Positions 42,049 to 51,314 of a DNA stretch of 57,060 nucleotides are shown one piece after another. Both the position numbers and the translations under genes were made by a program. The stretch is taken from the NCBI GenBank assembly GCA_004173235.1, contig SEAC01000004.1, positions 1 through 57,060 of the forward strand, read 5' to 3'. How positions within the stretch are numbered: position 1 is the stretch's first letter; each line of letters begins with the position of its first letter. The notes below the pieces were generated by a model. It was not told the DNA's origin, did not search any database, and was given only the letters and a program-made list of their open reading frames with translations. This DNA is from Chitinophagaceae bacterium. Its GTDB lineage: Bacteria; Bacteroidota; Bacteroidia; Chitinophagales; Chitinophagaceae.

Positions 42049-44910
42049 TCACATCGCCTTATAAATCGCATCCAGCACTTTTTCGCGGATGTTCATAGAC
42101 GACAGCACATTCGTGCGGCCCGCATTCACCCGGTTGGAAAGGAACACGTACACCAGGCCGGTCTTCGGATCGGCCCAAACGGCCGTGCCCGTAAACCCGG
42201 TGTGGCCAAAGGTTTCTGGCGATACGAAAGCACCTGGATAGGGCTCCTTGCGTGTGGCATTGTCGCGCTCGGGCTTGTCGAAACCGAGGCCGCGGCGGCT
42301 ACCCGCACTGCCATAGGCCGTAAAAAGCGCCACCGTTTCTTCTTTCAAATAACGCTTTCCGTTGTACGTTCCGCGGTTTACCAGCATCTGGTACAACACG
42401 GACAGGTCCCACGCATTGGAGAACAAACCCGCGTGCCCCGACACGCCGCCAAAGAGCGCGGCTGCTTCATCGTGCACATATCCCTGCAGCAACTGCTTGC
42501 GGAAGTATCCATCGTTTTCGGTAGGAACCACGCGGCCCGTCCCCGGGTGCAGCGCAGGAAGGAACGTGGTGCTCGTCATACCGAGCGGCTGGTAAAAATT
42601 GAAGCGTGCATAGTCGTCGAGCGACATGCCGCTGATGCTTTCTACGATCTTGCCGAGCACAATGAAGTCGAGGTCGCTGTAGAGGTAGCGCCCTTGTGCA
42701 CCAAGCCGGCTTGCAAGAATGCGCTGCAGCATCGAGTCGGGCCAGTCGCGGCGCAGCCACAGGTCGCGCGCAACGGGGATCGGGAACGAATCGCTGGGCT
42801 CGCGGCGGTAGTAGCGTTCAGAGGGAAGCTTTGTGGCCGGGTCCATCGTTTCGGGGTAAAGCGGGATACCCGCCGCAAGGCCGGCCTGGTGCAGCAGGAT
42901 GTCGCGGATCTTCAATCCGGCCTTGTCGGTGCCACGCGCTGCCGGCAGGTAGTCGCCAAGCGTGCCGTCGAGGTTCAGCTTGCCTTCATCATACAGTTTC
43001 ATCAGCGCCACCGTGGTAGCCGCCGTCTTGGTGATGGAAGCGAGATCGTATACACTTTCGAGGTGCACCGGCAGTGCCATAGAATCGCCATCGTAGCGGC
43101 CAAAGGCTTTGTGGTAAAGCACCTTTCCGTTCTGCACGGCCAGCACCTGCGCGCCGGGGAAGGCCTTGCGGGCAATCCCGTCGCGCACGATGGAGTCGAT
43201 GGCCAGCCAGCGGGCGCCACTCCCCGTGGGCACAAAGCGTCCAACCGCTGCGGCAGTGCCCGAAGGAATGTTGCATACGGTTACCGGCAGGCGTCCGCGG
43301 GCCGCAAGACCGTCGCGCAGAAACTGCCACGCCGTTGCCTCGGTGAGGGAATCGTCCTGGTAAAAAGTAACGAGCGTATTGGCCGCGCAGAAGTTCTTTG
43401 CCGCATACACATTTCCAAAAAGCAGCGTGGCGGTGGTGGGCTGGTTAAGCCGGTTCCAGAGCTGCACCGCCGAAGCGCTGATTCCGAAATTATTTGCCGT
43501 GCGGAGGCTGTAATCGTGCAGGCCGATGAGCACCGATTCGTAGTTGCCCGCGCGCACGAGCGCAGCTATGCTGTCGGCGGCCGTGGTATCCTGGCCGTAT
43601 TGAAAGGTGAAGACATCGGTGCCGCTTTCTCGGAAACGGCGCGCCAGCTGCGGTTCAGCAGCCGTGCCGATGGCCACGTATGCGATCCGCTTCGGACCGA
43701 GCGGCAGGATGCCTGCATCATTGCGCAGCACCGTCACCGTGTTACGCGCCACTTCTTCCTTGATGGCATCCGTCTCCGCGTTGAGGTCGCTCACCAGGTT
43801 GGTGGTGTCGATCGCCTTGAGCGAAGCAAGCCCGAGTGCGTACTTGGCATACAGCACTTTTTTGACGCTGGCCTCAATGTCTTTTTTGCGCAGCCGCTTG
43901 TCTTTCACCGCCTGCTCCACCGCGCTGATGGCGGCGGCAACGTCTTCGGGCAGCAGCAACATATCGTTGCCGGCTTCGAGCGCGCGCACGGCGATCTCAC
44001 CGGCGCTGTAATATTTTGTAACGCCTTTCATCTCGAGGCCGTCGGTGAAGGCGATGCCTTTGTAGCCCATCTCTTTTCGCAGCAACCCGCGCACGTTGGC
44101 CTCCGAAAGCGATGTTGGAAGGTTCGTGGTTGTGTCGATAGCCGGAATGGCCAGGTGCGCGATCATCACCGACCCAACACCGGCCTGGAACAATTGTCGA
44201 AAAGGATACAACTCAAGAGAGTCGAGGCTGCCCATCGACTTGCGGATGACGGGGAGGTCGAAGTGCGAATCCACTTCCACATCGCCGTGACCGGGAAAGT
44301 GTTTTGCCGATGCGAGCACGCCGTTGTCCTGAAGGCCCTTTGCGAGGGCAACGCCATAGCGCGCCACTTTTTCTTTGTTCTCCCCAAAAGAACGATAGCC
44401 GATGACCGGGTTGTTGGGATTGTTGTTTACATCCACCACCGGCGCGAAGTTCACCTGCACGCCAAGGCGCTTCAGCTGCCGCGCCATCGATGCGCCTGTT
44501 TTATAAACGAGCGCTTCGTTTTGCAACGCGCCGAGGGTGCTTTGGTAGGGATACCGGGTGATGCTGTCGAGGCGCATGCCCAGTCCATACTCCGCATCCA
44601 TCGTTACCAGCAGGGGCGTGCGCGCGATCGATTGAAAGTGATTCGTGAGCAGGGCCTGCCGCACGGGACCTCCCTGGAAAAAGCAGAGCCCGCCTACGTT
44701 GTACACGTTGATCAGGCTGTCTACATGCGCAACGTGTTCGGGGCCGAGGTTGCTGTGCGCGCGCACTACCATCAGTTGTGCGATGCGTTCCCGCTGGCTC
44801 AGGCGCTTGTAGGTTTTTTCCACCCACGAGCGGGCGGCTTTATCAGGTTTCTGGGCAAAGGTGGTGCCGGCCAGCAGCAGCGCTCCGGCCAGTATCATGG
44901 TCCGCTTCAT
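42049..44910 (-). CDS. GH3 beta-N-acetylglucosaminidase-serine beta-lactamase fusion
   Basis: 953 residues with signal peptide (ILAGALLLAGTTFAQ). The N-terminal GH3 domain is NagZ-like: KHFPGHGDVEVDSH (about 198-211) and nucleophile Asp in FTDGLEM (about 288). A GH3 C-terminal sandwich follows (about 370-560). The last 370 residues are a class C beta-lactamase/transpeptidase-type domain with SITKT (SxxK, about 623) and HTGFTG (HxG). Fusions of this kind are known in Bacteroidota and probably act on peptidoglycan fragments in the periplasm. ATG at 44910 (44913 also possible) lies just after a CTTTG box. Confidence 0.93.
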   Translation of the reverse strand: MKRTMILAGALLLAGTTFAQKPDKAARSWVEKTYKRLSQRERIAQLMVVRAHSNLGPEHVAHVDSLINVYNVGGLCFFQGGPVRQALLTNHFQSIARTPLLVTMDAEYGLGMRLDSITRYPYQSTLGALQNEALVYKTGASMARQLKRLGVQVNFAPVVDVNNNPNNPVIGYRSFGENKEKVARYGVALAKGLQDNGVLASAKHFPGHGDVEVDSHFDLPVIRKSMGSLDSLELYPFRQLFQAGVGSVMIAHLAIPAIDTTTNLPTSLSEANVRGLLRKEMGYKGIAFTDGLEMKGVTKYYSAGEIAVRALEAGNDMLLLPEDVAAAISAVEQAVKDKRLRKKDIEASVKKVLYAKYALGLASLKAIDTTNLVSDLNAETDAIKEEVARNTVTVLRNDAGILPLGPKRIAYVAIGTAAEPQLARRFRESGTDVFTFQYGQDTTAADSIAALVRAGNYESVLIGLHDYSLRTANNFGISASAVQLWNRLNQPTTATLLFGNVYAAKNFCAANTLVTFYQDDSLTEATAWQFLRDGLAARGRLPVTVCNIPSGTAAAVGRFVPTGSGARWLAIDSIVRDGIARKAFPGAQVLAVQNGKVLYHKAFGRYDGDSMALPVHLESVYDLASITKTAATTVALMKLYDEGKLNLDGTLGDYLPAARGTDKAGLKIRDILLHQAGLAAGIPLYPETMDPATKLPSERYYRREPSDSFPIPVARDLWLRRDWPDSMLQRILASRLGAQGRYLYSDLDFIVLGKIVESISGMSLDDYARFNFYQPLGMTSTTFLPALHPGTGRVVPTENDGYFRKQLLQGYVHDEAAALFGGVSGHAGLFSNAWDLSVLYQMLVNRGTYNGKRYLKEETVALFTAYGSAGSRRGLGFDKPERDNATRKEPYPGAFVSPETFGHTGFTGTAVWADPKTGLVYVFLSNRVNAGRTNVLSSMNIREKVLDAIYKAM

Positions 44911-45004
44911 CATACAAAGGAAAGACACAATTTAGCCCAAAACGTTTGGCCGCTACCTGTTAAAAAGGAAGAAGCTCGCGCCGCGCAGAGCCAGTGTCCG
45001 ATCG

Positions 45005-45589
45005 CTAGTGCCTCAGCAACTCTTCACGGTTTACCGCACCTGTATGCTTTACGAAGAGGCGAAACATGCCCCAGCCTGTTAAAATGCCCACGAGTGCGCC
45101 CGCCGAAACATCGATGGGATAGTGCACGCCCACATATATTTGTGCGTAGGCAATGAGCCCCGCCCACACGAAGCCGGCTGCGGCCCACTTGCCTACAACG
45201 GGCCGCAGCACGAAGTAAAGAAAGGTGGCGATCCCGAAGTGATTGGCCGCGTGGGATGACGTGAAGGACGACGAAATGGGGCAGTAGCTAACGATGAAGC
45301 GCACCTGTCCTGCCAGGTCGGGGTCGCTGCAGGGGCGCTGCCGGAACACGAGGTTCTTGATGATGGTGCTGCTGAAGGTGTCGGTGAGAGCGGCGGTGCA
45401 AGCGCTGTAGAGAATGATCCAGGCCCGGCGCCGGAAGTTGCCCAGAATGAAGAGCAGTAGAAATACGTAAAGCGGCAGCCAGGTGACCGAGTTGCGCACG
45501 AAGGGCAGCACTGCATCGAAAAGCGCATTGTGCCAGCGGCCGTTGAGCAGCCGGAAGAGCGACTTGTCGAGATTAAGCAGGGCGTTCAT
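45005..45589 (-). CDS. PAP2-family membrane phosphatase
   Basis: 194 residues, about five membrane helices. The three-part phosphatase signature is KNLVFRQRP, SSHAANHF (where PSGH is typical) and YVGVHYPIDV with the catalytic His. Members dephosphorylate undecaprenyl pyrophosphate, phosphatidic acid or lipid A. The substrate is not evident. Near the GH3 gene on the same strand, but 91 bases separate them. Confidence 0.9.
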   Translation of the reverse strand: MNALLNLDKSLFRLLNGRWHNALFDAVLPFVRNSVTWLPLYVFLLLFILGNFRRRAWIILYSACTAALTDTFSSTIIKNLVFRQRPCSDPDLAGQVRFIVSYCPISSSFTSSHAANHFGIATFLYFVLRPVVGKWAAAGFVWAGLIAYAQIYVGVHYPIDVSAGALVGILTGWGMFRLFVKHTGAVNREELLRH

Positions 45590-45607
45590 TGCGCGGGCAA
45601 GTTAGTT

Positions 45608-45660
45608 AAAGAGAAAGAACGCAGATTTTTTATGATTCTTATGATCGACGCGGACGGCTT
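45608..45660 (+). repeat. dispersed 'AGAAAGAACGCAGAT' repeat, copy 6
   Basis: AGAGAAAGAACGCAGAT then TATGATTCTTATGATC and GACGCGGA. Best-preserved copy, between PAP2 and the sulfatase gene. Confidence 0.65.
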
Positions 45661-45747
45661 GTACAGCTTCATTTTGAATACGAAAGCCATTCGCCAATCA
45701 CGATTGACAAATTCACGAGACCTCAGCCGATAAGAAAAGCAGCTTCT

Positions 45748-47727
45748 ATGAAACTTCCCCGCGCCATCAGGTGGTCCGCATCCATAGGCCTTATTTTCCT
45801 GGTGTTATTCAGCCTGTTTCGCTTCTTGTTTTACTTCCGGTTTAAGCCGGCCGACGAAGGATTTCCTGCGGGGGCTTTTTGGATGGGCTTGAAGTTCGAT
45901 GCGCGCGTAGCCGTTGCAATTGCCGCACTCGTGCTGCTGCTAACTGCCATCCCTGCGCTGCGCCCCTGGCGCAACATCCGCACCCGGCGGTTCTGGGTGC
46001 CGTTCCTCGTGCTGCTTTCCTTTCTCGTGCTGTTTCTCTACGTGGTCGACTATTACCACTACGACTACCTGCAGCAGCGTCTCAACGGCGCATCGCTTAG
46101 TCTTTTGAAAGAGACCACCACTTCTGCACAGATGGTTTGGGAAACCTACCCGGTGATCCGCGTGCTCCTTTTGCTAGTATTGCTCGTCTTCGTTTTTCGC
46201 TGGCTATGGCGCAGGCTGTTCAACGCGATGGCGGTACCAACCCAACAGACGGTGCGCTACCGCTGGATCTCCTATACCGTATTTATACTATTGCTCGTGG
46301 CGGGTGCCTGGGGCAGCGTCAGCCAGTTTGCGCTGCGCTGGAGCGACGTGTTCGGATTTTCGAATTCGTTTGAAGGCCAGCTGGCGCTCAATCCGTTTCA
46401 AAGCCTGGTGAGCACGCTGAAGTTTCGCAAGTCCTCATATGATGCCCGCGCAGTTGCGGCGCACTACGACCGCATGGCTCCGTACTTCGGCGTGGACCGG
46501 CCCAATAAAGACTCGCTCAGCTTTGCGCGCAGCATACGTCCTGCACCGGGCTATGCGGTGCCCAGGGGCGTGAACGTGGTGCTGGTGATCTGCGAGAGCT
46601 TCAGTGCTTACAAAAGCAGCATGTGGGGCAACCCGCTCAATGCCACTCCTTATTTTAAAAGCCTGTGCGACAGTGGCGTGTTCTTCCGCAATTGCTTCAC
46701 CAATTCGTACAGCACCGCGCGCGGTGTGTGGGCGGTGCTAACAGGCTTGCCCGACGTGGAGCGCAACGGGTCGTCGAGCCGCAACATCGCCACCGTAGAC
46801 CAGCATATCCTCATGAGTGACTTCAGCGGCTACAGCAAGCACTATTTTATTGGAGGAAGCGCCAGCTGGGCCAATATCCGGGGCTTGCTCAACAACAACA
46901 TCCGCGACCTTAACCTGGTGGAGCAGGAGCAGCTAGAAGGAGCGCAGGTGGACGTGTGGGGCATCTCCGACAAGAACCTGCTGCTGCAGGCAACGCAACG
47001 CCTTACCAAAGAAGATAAGCCGTTCTTCGCCATCATACAAACGGCAGACAACCACAAGCCCTACACTATTCCCGAGGAAGACCGGGCGGAATTTAAGGTA
47101 GAGGAATTGTCAGAGGATCAGTTGCGGCGTGCCGGGTTCAGCTCCAACGGCGACTACAATGCGTTTCGCTATACCGACTTCTGCTTTCGCAAGTTCATGG
47201 AAAGCGCGCGGCGCCAGCCCTGGTTCGACAATACCCTTTTCGTTTTCGTGGGTGACCATGGTGTGAGCGGAGATGTGGGCAACCTGATGCCACCCGCCTG
47301 GACGAGTGAGCAACTCGAAAACTTCCACGTGCCACTGCTTTTCTATTGCCCGAAATACCTGCACCCCGAAGCGCGCAGCACACTCAGTTCGCAGATCGAC
47401 ATCATGCCCAGCATTGCATCGCTCGCATCTGTGCCTGCTTCCTGCACTGCCCTTGGAAAGAACCTGTTCGACAGCGCAGGCACCGCACCCCAGCGTTGGA
47501 ACAGCACCTTCGTTTTTTCGCCCAACGATGGCACCATCGGCTACTTCGAAGGCGACTTGCTCTATCGGCGCGAGATCGACGGAAAAATGCGAAGGTTGGT
47601 GTCGCTATCGGGAGCGCCGGTGCCCAAAGACAACAATGGCCTGAAGACGCATATGGACGATTTCGTGCTCGGCTGGTGGGAGACGAATCGTTACCTTCTT
47701 TACCACAATAAACCCCGCCAGCGTTAG
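45748..47727 (+). CDS. LTA-synthase-like membrane sulfatase
   Basis: 659 residues. Five membrane helices in the first 200 residues, then an extracytoplasmic alkaline-phosphatase-fold domain with metal-binding Glu in VICESF, probable nucleophile Thr in SYSTARGVW (about 322), and Asp-His in FVGDHGV (about 503). The family includes LtaS and phosphoglycerol or phosphoethanolamine transferases; in Gram-negative Bacteroidota the exact reaction is open. It overlaps the convergent gene by four bases. Confidence 0.88.
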   Translation: MKLPRAIRWSASIGLIFLVLFSLFRFLFYFRFKPADEGFPAGAFWMGLKFDARVAVAIAALVLLLTAIPALRPWRNIRTRRFWVPFLVLLSFLVLFLYVVDYYHYDYLQQRLNGASLSLLKETTTSAQMVWETYPVIRVLLLLVLLVFVFRWLWRRLFNAMAVPTQQTVRYRWISYTVFILLLVAGAWGSVSQFALRWSDVFGFSNSFEGQLALNPFQSLVSTLKFRKSSYDARAVAAHYDRMAPYFGVDRPNKDSLSFARSIRPAPGYAVPRGVNVVLVICESFSAYKSSMWGNPLNATPYFKSLCDSGVFFRNCFTNSYSTARGVWAVLTGLPDVERNGSSSRNIATVDQHILMSDFSGYSKHYFIGGSASWANIRGLLNNNIRDLNLVEQEQLEGAQVDVWGISDKNLLLQATQRLTKEDKPFFAIIQTADNHKPYTIPEEDRAEFKVEELSEDQLRRAGFSSNGDYNAFRYTDFCFRKFMESARRQPWFDNTLFVFVGDHGVSGDVGNLMPPAWTSEQLENFHVPLLFYCPKYLHPEARSTLSSQIDIMPSIASLASVPASCTALGKNLFDSAGTAPQRWNSTFVFSPNDGTIGYFEGDLLYRREIDGKMRRLVSLSGAPVPKDNNGLKTHMDDFVLGWWETNRYLLYHNKPRQR

Positions 47728-49214
47728 TGCGTTTGAAGCAACGCCGATAGCTCCGGACAGCGTTCAAGCGCATTTTGCCTTGCCGTAGAAATGCGCAGCG
47801 CCGTAGCCGGGCCCTTGCTCCGGGTGAACATCTTCAGCCGGTCGTGCGCCTGCTTGAGCGTCATCGCCTCAAACCGTAAAGGGCGCACGGCATCTTCGCC
47901 CACACGCACGGTTTGGAGCGACAACTCATAGCAGGTTCCTTCTTTCTTCAAACCAACTACGTTCACCACTTCCCCTTTTGGCACGTTTTCAAAAAGATAG
48001 CCGCCGTTTGTTGGCTCACCCGACATCATGGCGTTGAGGCTGGTGAATTGGAGACTCACGTTCACCCTTGGGTCGGGCACGCGCACATACAGGGTCTCGA
48101 GCTGCCGTGTTTCCTGGTAATAACGATCGCAGTTGATCCAGCCCATAATTGGCGACCGGAATGTATAGTAGCCGGGGCCGTCCTTTCGATATACGGAGTC
48201 TACGAAGAGGTTGCTCCGCTCGATGCGGAAGTTGCGCGCATTGCGTTGTTCGGTGGGCCAACGAAAGGTGAGCCGCTGGTGAAAGGCCGCGGCGGCAGGC
48301 TTCCCTTCCGACCAGGCCACGACGCTTGCAGGTCTTTGTTTGAGTGCCGAATCGAGCAGTGCGATGAAGCCGGGCGACATGGAATTGTCTACGTGCACAC
48401 CATCAGGCTTTCCTTCTTCGTTGATGCGGAAGCGGATCGTTGCCTCCCACCAGGTGAGCGTGCCCTCCACATCCTGCGGCCACTGCAGGCTGCTGCGCAG
48501 TAACTGCTGCAGCGAATCCAGCGTGGCCGGACCTACGAACGCATCACGGTAATAACGGTCGGTTTCTTCCTGGCCCCACAACAGCGGCTGCCAGTTGAAG
48601 TCGTCATCAGGCACGGCACTGAACAACTGCATGTCCTTCTTCTTTTCCGTATATGGCATATCCAGGTCGTAGCTTGCTCCCTTGCGCAGCCGCAACGGCT
48701 GCCCCTTGAAGTGTGCATCTACGTAGATCATCCCGCCCGATTCGATCATGCGCCCATTCGACATCGTGCTGAGGCCCGCGAGGGCAAAGGCGGCGGGTGT
48801 GTAGAATTCCTGCAGGCTGATGGTAACCGGTCCGTCGGGTACGGTGCCATCGGGCAACTGAAACGCGTAGGCAGGAAAGAAGAGCCTTGTTCCCTGACGG
48901 CCTTCAACGGTGCCTTCGCGGCGCGGGTCGAGTTGTGCCTCGGTATAGTTGGAGAGCACATCGGCCCACTCGGGTAAAGGACGGGTCATCCCACCGGTCG
49001 CGGCGGCGCGCGCCGTGGGATGAACTCCGCCCGGGTTCTCCACAGGAGCAGGGTTGGAGGAGCAGGTGGTATCGGCGGCCGGCAGCGGCAGTGCAGCAGT
49101 GTGCTGCAGACGTGCGGCCATCGGGATGCCCTTGGTTGAAGGGCGGTACAGGCATACGATGGTCAGGGCAGCTGCCAGCAGCAGTGGCAGCGCCAGCAGA
49201 AGCAGGCGTTTCAT
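47724..49214 (-). CDS. exported protein of unknown function with TonB-like C terminus
   Basis: 496 residues. A signal anchor (LLLLALPLLLAAALTIV) precedes a low-complexity linker (about 45-85), then a beta-rich region with GTRLFFPAYAFQLPDGTVPDGPVTISL, a ZU5-like pattern common in Bacteroidota surface proteins. A segment near residues 250-300 (TLTWWEATIRFRINEEGKPDGVHV) resembles a TonB C-terminal domain. Function unknown. Convergent, four-base overlap with the sulfatase gene. Confidence 0.75.
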   Translation of the reverse strand: MKRLLLLALPLLLAAALTIVCLYRPSTKGIPMAARLQHTAALPLPAADTTCSSNPAPVENPGGVHPTARAAATGGMTRPLPEWADVLSNYTEAQLDPRREGTVEGRQGTRLFFPAYAFQLPDGTVPDGPVTISLQEFYTPAAFALAGLSTMSNGRMIESGGMIYVDAHFKGQPLRLRKGASYDLDMPYTEKKKDMQLFSAVPDDDFNWQPLLWGQEETDRYYRDAFVGPATLDSLQQLLRSSLQWPQDVEGTLTWWEATIRFRINEEGKPDGVHVDNSMSPGFIALLDSALKQRPASVVAWSEGKPAAAAFHQRLTFRWPTEQRNARNFRIERSNLFVDSVYRKDGPGYYTFRSPIMGWINCDRYYQETRQLETLYVRVPDPRVNVSLQFTSLNAMMSGEPTNGGYLFENVPKGEVVNVVGLKKEGTCYELSLQTVRVGEDAVRPLRFEAMTLKQAHDRLKMFTRSKGPATALRISTARQNALERCPELSALLQTH

Positions 49215-49234
49215 GTGTTGAAGGTTTTTTTGGT

Positions 49235-49403
49235 TTACGGCAACGACAGGTTGTTGGACGGCAGGGCGCCGTCCCGTATTTCTACGGTAGGAGGTGGGAA
49301 CATAGGTGCAGCAACGGCAGCAGGCCGGCCAACGTCGGGAGGTATACCGGTTGCCTGCGCAGGCGATCCTAAAAACAAAACCGGTACAGAGAAATCAAAA
49401 ACG
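49235..49403 (-). CDS. possible small exported peptide without ATG
   Basis: Minus-strand frame of about 55 codons between two stops. It encodes a signal-like stretch VLFLGSPAQA and then a coding-looking tail ending IRDGALPSNNLSLP. No ATG is positioned for it; GTT, TTG or ATT would have to start it. It ends 20 bases before the next gene's ATG on the same strand. It may be a real small gene, or a decayed one. Confidence 0.3.
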
Positions 49404-49600
49404 GAGCTCTATTGATCTTATTGCACCTGTCCCGGAAGTTTCCGAATGCACAACGCGACACTCAGCTGATCTAACAATCCATTAACAATCAAGCGCCAGG
49501 AACTCGTGCGCAGCCCGGGGCACCGCCCCTCGAGCACCTACCCACATAGATCCCGGCACTTCGTGCCAAGATGACGGCCGCACCGAGGGTGCAGAAGAGG

Positions 49601-49643
49601 CGCGGCCTTGGGCAACAGTGGGATTGGCTCCCGGCCGCGCCTC
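49601..49643. repeat. GGCGCGGCC palindromic repeat, copy 3
   Basis: Arms at 49601-49609 and 49635-49643 around a CAACAGTGGGATTGGCTCC core. A GTCATCCCGGTGCGCAGCAC palindrome follows at 49668. Confidence 0.85.
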
Positions 49644-49729
49644 CCTTTTTTCCAGGGGAGCGCCCGTCATCCCGGTGCGCAGCACCGGGAACTACGTGCG
49701 TAGCACGGGGGAACTGACGCGCAGCACCG

Positions 49730-49826
49730 GGATCGAAGCCACCGGAATCTGCTGTCACGCTGAGCGCAGCCGAAGCGAAGCCACCGGAAGCCGCTGTCAC
49801 GCTGAGCGCAGCCGAAGCGAGGGCAC
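49730..49826. repeat. GCTGTCACGCTGAGCGCAGC duplication
   Basis: The block 'aagccaccggaatctgctgtcacgctgagcgcagccgaagcga' occurs twice in tandem, about 46 bases apart. The CTGAGCGCAGCCGAAGC part is an imperfect palindrome. Confidence 0.7.
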
Positions 49827-49906
49827 TGCGGCCTCCCCCGTTTGGACCTACCACATAAATCCCGGCACTTCGTGCCGGGATGACGACCGCCACAGGGCGA
49901 GTACTT

Positions 49907-49949
49907 GGCGCGGCCCGGGGCAACAGTGGGATTGGCTCCCGGCCGCGCC
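49907..49949. repeat. GGCGCGGCC palindromic repeat, copy 4
   Basis: Arms at 49907-49915 and 49941-49949 around nearly the same core as copy 3, and again followed by CGCCCGTCATCCCGGTGCGC. With copy 3 this shows a duplicated block of about 90 bases. Confidence 0.85.
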
Positions 49950-50095
49950 TATCTTTTTCCAAGGGAGCGCCCGTCATCCCGGTGCGCCGCACCGGGAACT
50001 AGTGCGGAGCACGGGAAAGATCCTCCCGAAAAGGACCTACCAAAGATCCCGCTCCTGCGTCGCGGGATGACGACGCACACCGCGGGCGACAACGA

Positions 50096-50139
50096 GGCGC
50101 GGCCGGGGGTGATCAGTGGAATGGACTCCAGGCCGCGCC
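50096..50139. repeat. GGCGCGGCC palindromic repeat, copy 5
   Basis: Arms at 50096-50104 and 50131-50139 enclosing GGGGGTGATCAGTGGAATGG, the same core as copies 1 and 2 in reverse. Ends the 49490-50200 repeat field, in which no gene is seen. Confidence 0.85.
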
Positions 50140-50206
50140 GTCGGATACCCAAAGACGACCCGTCATCGTTCGTCCCCGCCGGCTTCGCCGGATGTAGGAA
50201 ACAAAC

Positions 50207-50237
50207 AAAAGAGGCTGCCTCCTAAAGACAGCCTCTT
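50207..50237 (-). terminator. intrinsic terminator of the PfkB gene
   Basis: On the minus strand AAGAGGCTG (50237-50229) pairs with CAGCCTCTT (50217-50209), followed by TTTGTTTG. Confidence 0.88.
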
Positions 50238-50255
50238 CACAATTCGGGAAAGTGT

Positions 50256-51179
50256 TTATACCAGCTCGATATCGAAGTTCACCAGCTCCTGGAACTGGCG
50301 GATGCGGGCATCGATGTCTTCTTTCTTCAGTTCGCGGAGGCGCTCGGTGCCGAACTTCTCCACGCAGAACGAAGCCATTGCCGAACCCACGATGATGGCC
50401 GTCTTCATATTGTCGTAAGAGATGTCTTTGGTGCGCGCAATGTGGCCGATGAAGCCGCCGGCAAAGGTGTCGCCAGCGCCTGTGGGATCAAATACGTCTT
50501 CAAGCGGCAGCGCCGGTGCGAAGAATACATTGTCGCCGTGGAAAAGCAGCGCGCCATGCTCGCCCTTCTTGATGATGAGGTATTTGGGACCCATCGTCAG
50601 GATCTTACGGGCCGCCTTCACCAGCGAATATTCGTGGCTCAGCTCACGGGCTTCGGAGTCGTTCACCAGCAGCACGTCCACTTCCTTCAGCACTTCGATG
50701 AGGTCGGCATGCGCCGTTTCCATCCAGAAGTTCATCGTATCCATCACGATGAGGCGCGGGCGCACCTTCATCTGCCTGATCACGGCGTGCTGCACCGCAG
50801 GCACGAGGTTGCCCAGCATCAGGAACTCGCTGCCCTGATACGACTCGGGAACCACAGGCTCGAAGTTGGCCAACACATTGAGCTGCGTGTCGAGCGTATC
50901 GCGCGTGTTCATGTCCATGTGGTAGCGGCCGCTCCAGAAGAAGGTCTTTTCATTTTCCTTCACCTGCACGCCTTCGAGGATCACACCACGGGCTTCGAGG
51001 GCGGCAAGTTCTTCCTTCGGGAAGTCGTAGCCAACAACCGACAACTGCTTGATGGGTTTGCAGAAGTTGGACGCACTCCAGCCAATATAAGTAGCCGCGC
51101 CGCCAATGATGCGGTCACTCTTGCCAAAAGGGGTTTCAATAGCATCGAAGGCCATCGAGCCTACAACCATTAACGACAT
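50256..51179 (-). CDS. PfkB-family carbohydrate/nucleoside kinase
   Basis: 307 residues. GGAATYIGWSAS near the N terminus and the anion-hole/catalytic signature DPTGAGDTF (231-239, catalytic Asp237) define the ribokinase fold. No feature identifies the substrate; sequences of this type in Bacteroidota are annotated as sugar kinase or adenosine kinase-like. Cytosolic. Single gene with its own terminator. Confidence 0.9.
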   Translation of the reverse strand: MSLMVVGSMAFDAIETPFGKSDRIIGGAATYIGWSASNFCKPIKQLSVVGYDFPKEELAALEARGVILEGVQVKENEKTFFWSGRYHMDMNTRDTLDTQLNVLANFEPVVPESYQGSEFLMLGNLVPAVQHAVIRQMKVRPRLIVMDTMNFWMETAHADLIEVLKEVDVLLVNDSEARELSHEYSLVKAARKILTMGPKYLIIKKGEHGALLFHGDNVFFAPALPLEDVFDPTGAGDTFAGGFIGHIARTKDISYDNMKTAIIVGSAMASFCVEKFGTERLRELKKEDIDARIRQFQELVNFDIELV

Positions 51180-51314
51180 AAATACATTCGGTTTGATGAA
51201 GATGGCGTTGAAATGGGGCCATCACCCGACGAATAGAAGGGCGGGCAAAACTAAGCCAATACGGGGAACCGGCAATCGGGAATCGGCAAACAGGCACCCT
51301 CGGGCGACAAACAA

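Noticed and set aside
40301..42052. 583-residue minus-strand frame opposite PSP1
   Set aside because: It mirrors the Gln/Gly-rich codons of the true gene on the other strand. No motif, and it would cover the whole PSP1 gene.
42202..45156. 984-residue plus-strand frame opposite the GH3 fusion
   Set aside because: Shadow of the GH3-beta-lactamase gene caused by high-GC third codon positions; no recognisable domain.
49490..50200. Genes in the palindromic field
   Set aside because: Frames found there follow the repeat units and have no start or motif support; the sequence is repetitive.
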